Shown here piece by piece: positions 58,202 through 64,000 of a DNA stretch of 64,000 nt. How positions within the stretch are numbered: the stretch's first letter is position 1; every line of letters begins with the position of its first letter. The stretch comes from Symbiotaphrina buchneri (taxonomy: Eukaryota > Ascomycota > Symbiotaphrinales > Symbiotaphrinaceae). The notes below the pieces were generated by a model, which was not told where the DNA came from, ran no database searches, and was given only the letters and a program-made list of their open reading frames with translations. The stretch covers positions 248,001 to 312,000 of the forward strand of contig BCIG01000027.1 of the NCBI GenBank assembly GCA_001599915.1. The letters are read 5' to 3'. The translations under genes and the position numbers were made by a program.

Positions 58202-61200
58202 CTAGCGCCTCCCATATGGATGGAACCCAACATGACCGCCTCTGCCGCCTCCCCTGTAATTCGCCCCAGGTTTACCGGCGTTCTTAGGTCCCGTCGGCGC
58301 ATTCGCAGGCGGGGCGCTCTGTGGGTTAGGGGTCACTCGGTTCTGTTGTGGCGTGGCCCCTCGTCCCGCTGCAGCCCCTTGTCCCGGAGACATCTGCCGC
58401 CCATACCCGCCGCCCGGTACGCTGCCGCCGCGAGGGCCCGTTGGGATGTTGGGCTGTGGCACGTCGTCGTACATGCCCTCCCACGATGTCGGGCCGCCTT
58501 GTCCATAGCCCTGCTGGAAGCCGCCCGCTTGTCCTGATCGCCGTGCTTGCTGTTCCTCGTATTTCCGCTGCTCGAACATTTGCTGCTCGTATGCATTGTA
58601 ACCCGGTCTAGCAGCCGCACCGCCAGCGCCAGCGCCAGCACCGCCGCCGACATTAGCGACTCCTCCCCCTCCATTGCCCATGGCTCCGCCCATGGCTCCG
58701 CCCATGCCTCCACCCATGCCTCCACCCATGCCTCCGCCCATGCCTGCCCCTCCAAAGGCCGCTGGACCTTGCTGCTGCATTTGCTGCTGCATTTGCATTT
58801 GTTGCTGCATCTGCTGCATCATTGCTGGGTTCATGGCTTGGGGCCCAGGGCTCGGGGAATTGGCCGTCGGCGAACCAGCCTGTTGCATGTTCGGTCCGCC
58901 TTGGCCTCGACCCATGGCTTGCATCATTGCCATCTGCTGCATCATCGCCGGGTTCATACCTCCCATACCTCCCATACCGCCCATCATGCCCCCGGCCTGA
59001 AGATTTTGTTGCATCATCTGGAAGTACTGCTGCATTCTTGCCCAATACTGCGCTAACATCTGAGGGCTCATGCCGTTGTAATTGTTCTGAGCGGCCTGTT
59101 GATTCTGGCCGTTGTTTTGGCTGTCGTTCTGATCATCACGTCCTGTATCTTTGCCGCGCCGTCCAAACTTTCGGTCTCCGCGGTCGTCGTCATCACGGAC
59201 GTTGCCCCGAGGCTGAGCTTTCTTCACTTCAATTGGTTTGCCGTGGATTTCCAAAGGTCGTCCAAGTGTAGCTTCCACAGCAGCTTCGCTGTCAAACGTC
59301 ACAAAGCCAAAGCCTCTGGGTCTGCCAGTATCTTTGTCCATCATCAGTGTCGCGTCAACAACACGGCCGAACTGCATGAAGAATTCTTTGAACTCTTGTT
59401 CGCTTGCCTCCTGACTGACGCCGCCAACGAATATCTTGCTCGTCTTTTCTTGTTCATCACGTGGAATTGCCCGCTTCGGATCAATCTTAGAACTTGGTGA
59501 GCTTTTGTACTGGATGAAAGATGAAGATGGGTTGCGAGAGTGTGAGAAAGAAGCACGAGAAGTCGAATGAGAAATCCTTACTATTTTGCCGTCGAGATAG
59601 TGCTCCTTGACCATGACAATGTTCACACACTTTGGATCTTTGAAAGTGAGGAAGCCAAAGCCACGGGAGCGTCCAGTAGCACCATCTCGCATAACCGTAC
59701 ATTCGGCCACCTCACCGAACTGGGAGAAATAATTCTTTAACGACTCTTATAGAAGATCAGGTCAGTCACAGTTTATGGAGGTCAATAAGCTGCATGCTTA
59801 CGATCGGTGGTATCCCAGTTCAACCCGCCAATAAACATCTTCCTGCGATATCACACGTATATAGTTAGCTAGCTGATCTACCTCACCCTAAGACCAAAAC
59901 AGCGCAATTTCAGGAACAATGCATCACAAGTGCGACAGTGAAAAGTTCTGACGAGACAACCGTCGTGCTCTACCGCGGTCACCAAGAATGCGAACTCCTC
60001 GCGCGGGCAGGGCAGAGCCATGGGTCCTGTCCCGGGCATTGCTAGAGTGGCACCGACATCCGCCCGCTCAACAGCCAGAGGATCATATCCATCAAATATT
60101 GATCCTTGCATGCATGTAGCCACCCTGGCGGGACGATAAGCCGGCATTTGGACACCAATAGTGCAGCATACATCTCAGAAGTTGCCATACGTCCGACCGG
60201 TGCATATGTTTCCCGAGGTATGGACGAATGGGTTCCTCAGGATTTGCGGCGGGTAGCAGATGAGCCGCACGCAAACCTGGGAAAAGATAATCAAGTCTCG
60301 CGTGATTCGTACTGTTTTCTAAGCTGCTCCAAGCTAGATATTGATGCTGTAGCCCTGTTTCTGAGTGGCGCGAGCTCTGCTAATCTGTGATGCCGTCTTC
60401 TAAGATATTATCTGTCCAGACTAAGCTATGTAGAGTAGCATGTCTATCGTCGGAGTCGCGGTCGTCGTGTCACGGTGAAGGTACCAGTCCTGAATAGCTC
60501 CCAGCTTGCGTCTCTGACTATGGCCCGTGCAATCTCCACTCCCTTCAGTGAGAGACCGAGCACACTATTTCGACCCGCCTTCAGATTCACAAGCGTGGCT
60601 TTTACGACGCTTGCCAAGGCATCACCAGGACCACGCACAACTCCGGAGTCTTACATAGCTCCATCGGCCCCTAGGATGGCGACCAGAGGTGCGCTGTACT
60701 ACACCCCGCATTTGCAAAATGATACCTCTTGCCCCAACCATTGTGAGATGACCGTGGCTGAGAGTACCACCTCAACCCGTAATATAACGCGGCACCATCC
60801 CGGTCACCCTTGGTCTTAGACCGAGGTGATCGCAACAATTATACAACCGGACTGATTACACTCCACCGAGAACATAGGATGCAACAGAAAGAATAACGAG
60901 CATTGTGGATGCTGCAGAATTGCACATCCACAATTGAAAAAAAATCTAGAATCGCGGAAAGAAAAGCGGACTCACCCATCTTCTTTGATCCCTGGACCAT
61001 GTGCAGGCCTGTGTCCATAATCCCCAGCATTATCTTGACCCGCTTGTTGCTCATGGCCGTCCCAGCCGCCACTGTTTTCTCCATTTCCTAGCATCTGCTG
61101 CGATGCCTCTGATGTCTGGAAATGCTGCTCTGGGACGTCCACAGCACCGTTATGCTCGGGTTGTACTTCTTCCGAAGCTACTTGGGGTTGTGGCTCCAGA

Positions 61201-61422
61201 TCATATTGTGGCTCGTTTGGTACCTCCGCAGGGCTCACGATCGTCCGCACAGGTTCTGCGGACTTGGCTGCATTTTCGTCGGCATCGTAACTGTATGAGG
61301 TGAGCCCCAGATTATGGAAGACGGGTTGATGCCGCGTGTAAAGCAAGACATGTATGTAGATGCTTAGGGTGTACGTACAGATCAGCGAAGAGATCTTCCT
61401 CGAGGTCCTCCGGTTCGGTCAT
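58202..61422 (-). CDS. HRP1: HRP1/Nab4-type hnRNP, two RRMs, mRNA 3'-end processing
   Basis: Shuttling RNA-binding protein; yeast Hrp1 is cleavage factor IB and binds the UA-rich efficiency element. Minus-strand exons 61422-61379, 61290-60976, 59842-59802, 59745-59582 and 59485-58202 give 615 residues. The N-terminus is acidic (MTEPEDLEEDLFADLYDADE) and Gln/Glu-rich. RRM1 starts at KMFIGGLNWDTTD with RNP1 RGFGFLTF; RRM2 has KIFVGGVS and RGFGFVTF. The rest is Met/Gln/Gly/Asn-rich and prion-like, with tandem GGMGGG units, ending FHPYGRR. The second intron is 1133 bases, far longer than the others in the window, yet its ends (GTGAGT, CGCAG) and frame fit exactly. The fourth intron is a multiple of three without stops. 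Confidence 0.92.
59843..60975 (-). other. 1133-base intron of HRP1
   Basis: Joins GIKEDG to KMFIGGLN at the start of RRM1. Normal base composition, no repeat-family parts, no recognised exon on either strand. Frames such as 60444-60638 (minus) and 60475-60819 (plus) lack domains. Confidence 0.75.
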
Positions 61423-61938
61423 CGTGCTGAGCGACGGAAAGCTCAGTCGGAGAAATGATGTAAACAGTAGTCACCCTCTTCAGTTAGTCCAGACAACCAC
61501 GCAAGGCCTACGGCTATGGCAGCGATGGCGTCCCGCAGGTAATGATTGATTGACTGAATGTGTTGGTGTTGATGAAGAGGTGCTGAGAGGTTGACGACCA
61601 GTAGTGGAACTACTGCAAGCCGAGTATTGCCCGCTTAGTCACGTAGCTTTGGGCGGTTCAGTGGTGAAGGTAAGGTAAGGTAAGGCAGGTACCTGACGTA
61701 CGGAATACTTTACTTAGCCCCGTAAGGTACCTTTGGCGAGCATGGGGTACGAGTACTGGTCACAGGCTCAGATGCGCAGCAGCAGATGTCCCACCTAACA
61801 CCCCACAACAACAACGTCAACAGTACAGCAAGGGCAAGAGGAGTGTCTAGGAGCTCCAAACCGAAAGCGAAGCTGTGGGCAATGTCGTGTCAAACAGAGG
61901 AGAGCCGAGTAATTTCCGCGCTTTGAGCGTACGCAAAC
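61423..61938. other. Shared upstream region of HRP1 and the Rab GAP gene
   Basis: 516 bp between divergent starts. It contains four GGTAA units at 61669-61688 followed by CAGGTACCTGACGTACGG and TAAGGTACCTTTGG, the densest cluster of the recurring GGTACC palindrome in the window. Confidence 0.5.
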
Positions 61939-64000
61939 ATGAGCTCCAAAAAGAATCCAGTCCAGGTGAGTGGCCTCCTGCGCAAGCAGTGGCGGGACGC
62001 TGATGTCGTTCTTGATGTAGGAAATGGCCCAGGTTGGTTCGTACCACTGCACAAATCCCATTACCCCTCTACAAAGGGCTCTGCACGTTCAGTCCATGCG
62101 TTGCATCGCTCTATTGTACCAAGAATGCTAATTGACTTCTCTTGATCTCAGAGCGCTCACAGTATGTACTTTCAGCTTTCGCTCCCAGTCTCCAAAGAGG
62201 CTGGAGAGATCACTCTTGACCTGACCAAATGTTAGCAGATCTGCCTCTCCTTTCTGGCGCAGCCGGCCCTCAAATAGCCGCCGTGAATCTTCCAAGAGCT
62301 ATGATCCGAACACTGTCGTCGGCGCAGCTTATTCCCATGCGGACATGCTGAAGTTGGACTCTCTGTGAGCGGATGCGCCCAGTCTCGGAGAGTAAATCAG
62401 CTAATACTCTGCATTAGATCACTCTCCTCTGGCAGCTCCAGACCCCGTACACCGCCCTCAAGCTCGTACAATCATCGCACTTCGTCGACGCCACCCTCTG
62501 CAGGATTTGGTTCAAAGTCTAGTGCACCCCGGGCTTCACCTCCTAAAGGAGAACAACCGCCTTTCGTTTCGACGATATCTGAGGATTGGGACTTCGATGA
62601 TGACAACCAAGTCCCCGAAGCTTACAATTTTGACGATGAGGATGAGGATGAGTTCGGTCTACCCAGCTTGGCCAGCATGAAACGGAAAGAGAAGAGGTCA
62701 CAGTTAGGAAAGGGCGATGGCTTCGGTGGCGGTCTAAAGCCCTATCCAAGCCTACGAGTCAATGCTGGTTCAGAGGCAGTACCTTCCCTTCGTCGCCAGA
62801 ACAGCTCCGACATTGCCTTTGAAAGGGGACCCCCAAGCTATCCTACGACCAAGAAGAGTGAGAGCAAGATCCTGCGACCTCAATATCAAGACATACTGAA
62901 AGGTGAACATGCTTTTAATGGCTCTCTGGCTCTCATCTTTGCTGACTGCTAGCAAGATCCGGCAAATACCCTACACCTGATCAACTATCCAACCATACCC
63001 TCAAATGCTTCACCGAAGGAAGTAGAAGCTCATTCGTCGCGCATTACACGTATCAACAAGTTCAAGCGGATACTTCAAGCAAGCACCATCAACATATCAG
63101 AACTAAGGGATTCATCGTGGTCAGGGATACCGGAGGAAGTACGGGCAATATCCTGGCAATTACTTCTTGGCTATCTGCCCACAAGCAGTGAAAGACGGGT
63201 AGCCACCTTAGAGCGCAAGAGGAAAGAGTATCTAGATGGTGTCCGCCAGGCTTTTGAACGCGGTACCGCAGGGCACCAGGGCTCTGTTACTACGGGTGTA
63301 ACAGGAGTGCCATCAGCGCCCTCAACAAGCACGGGGAGAGGGAGAGGCCTTGACGAGGCTATTTGGCATCAGATCAGCATTGATGTACCACGCACCAATC
63401 CACACCTGGAATTATACGGCTACGAAGCCACTCAACGTTCTTTGGAGCGTATTCTCTATGTCTGGGCCATCCGGCATCCCGCTAGCGGCTACGTGCAAGG
63501 TATCAATGATCTTGTGACGCCTTTCTGGCAGGTCTTTCTGGGCAGTTACATAACGGATCCGGATATAGAATATGGGATGGACCCGGGTCAGCTCCCCAAA
63601 TCTGTGCTCGATGCTGTAGAAGCGGATGCTTTCTGGTGTTTAACAAAACTCCTCGATGGCATACAGGACAATTACATCTTCGCGCAACCGGGCATTCAGC
63701 GGCAAGTTTCAGCACTACGAGATTTGACGACGCGGATTGATGGAGGGCTAGCGAAACATCTGGAGAATGAAGGTGTAGAATTCATACAGTTCAGCTTTCG
63801 CTGGATGAATTGCCTCCTCATGAGGGAAATCAGTGTGAAGAACACCATTCGGATGTGGGACACATATATGGTAAGCGCCTTACGGGTATGAAATGGGGTG
63901 AATACTTACTGATGTGTCCGTCAGGCCGAGGAACATGGATTTTCGGAATTTCATCTCTACGTATGTGCGGCTTTCCTCGTGAAATGGTCAGACCAGTTAG
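61939..64000 (+). CDS. GYP1: TBC-domain Rab GTPase-activating protein, Gyp1 type (runs off the window)
   Basis: GAP for Golgi/endosomal Rabs such as Ypt1. Exons seen: 61939-61965 (MSSKKNPVQ), about 62236/62239-62364, 62418-62902, 62957-63870 and 63925 onward to the window end. A small exon of about 8 bases near 62161-62168 is needed to keep the frame between the first and third and is uncertain. The N-terminal part is Ser/Pro/Arg-rich with an acidic WDFDDDN patch. The TBC domain follows: WSGIPEEVRAISWQLLLGYL, the catalytic arginine finger in IDVPRTNP, the glutamine finger in GYVQGINDL, FWCLTKLLDGIQDNYIFAQP, and FSFRWMNCLLMRE. The TBC call is secure; the subgroup rests on the order of these motifs. 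Confidence 0.88.

Noticed and set aside
58333-59056. Several long frames on both strands with His, Ala or Pro repeats
   Set aside because: Shadows of the Met/Gln/Gly-rich tail of HRP1; repeat codons keep all frames open.
1-64000. tRNA, rRNA or snoRNA genes
   Set aside because: No convincing tRNA B-box (GGTTCGA-CC) with a matching A-box and no rRNA-like stretch was noticed by eye; a covariance-model scan would be needed to exclude small RNAs.

Overview
The window is nuclear DNA of a filamentous ascomycete (Pezizomycotina). The evidence is many short introns (44-102 nt) with GT..AG ends, protein families typical of this group (fungal FLC/TRP channel, GH128 glucanase, HIS7 fusion, dCMP deaminase with an N-terminal kinase-like part), and a 19 kb AT-rich repeat block with the C-to-T and G-to-A decay of repeat-induced point mutation (RIP). 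I cannot fix the class or genus. Sixteen host genes are placed, fifteen of them multi-exon or whole single-exon models whose exon lengths sum to a multiple of three; the last runs off the right edge.

Layout. 0-5.7 kb: a quinone oxidoreductase, the DEAD-box helicase DBP3 and, convergent with it, the N-glycosylation protein RFT1. 6.3-25.5 kb: a gene-free, AT-rich island made of nested mobile elements. Its layers can be read from target-site duplications: a hAT-like non-autonomous element (6496-20803) was split by a TA-flanked MITE, by a Ty1/copia element with perfect GTTTA duplications (7046-19820) that itself carries a Ty3/gypsy element (11171-18178), and by a solo LTR. 25.6-38.3 kb: OST3 (oligosaccharyltransferase), a coiled-coil protein, mitochondrial rRNA methyltransferase MRM2, autophagy E1 enzyme ATG7, dCMP deaminase DCD1 and histidine-pathway HIS7. 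A 160-N assembly gap follows at 38.54 kb, flanked by the same 34 bases on each side. 39.7-64 kb: MPE1 (3'-end processing), an ornithine decarboxylase antizyme, a yippee-like zinc protein, a small unknown protein, an FLC/TRP channel, DPB2 (DNA polymerase epsilon), a NASP histone chaperone, a GH128 cell-wall glucanase, HRP1 (mRNA 3'-end factor) with a 1.1 kb intron, and a Gyp1-type Rab GAP.

The most notable host gene is the antizyme at 42807-43734. It can be read only if the ribosome shifts +1 at TGG-CGT-TCC-TGA, the same type of site used by animal and fungal antizymes to sense polyamines. With two introns removed and one base skipped the gene gives an exact 262-codon frame. Other links between neighbours: RFT1 and OST3, two ER N-glycosylation genes on the same strand, stand on either side of the repeat island; DPB2 and NASP, two replication/chromatin genes, share one 468-bp promoter region with an ACGCGT cell-cycle box; MPE1 and HRP1 both act in mRNA 3'-end formation. 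No tRNA, rRNA, CRISPR array or bacterial-type operon was seen.
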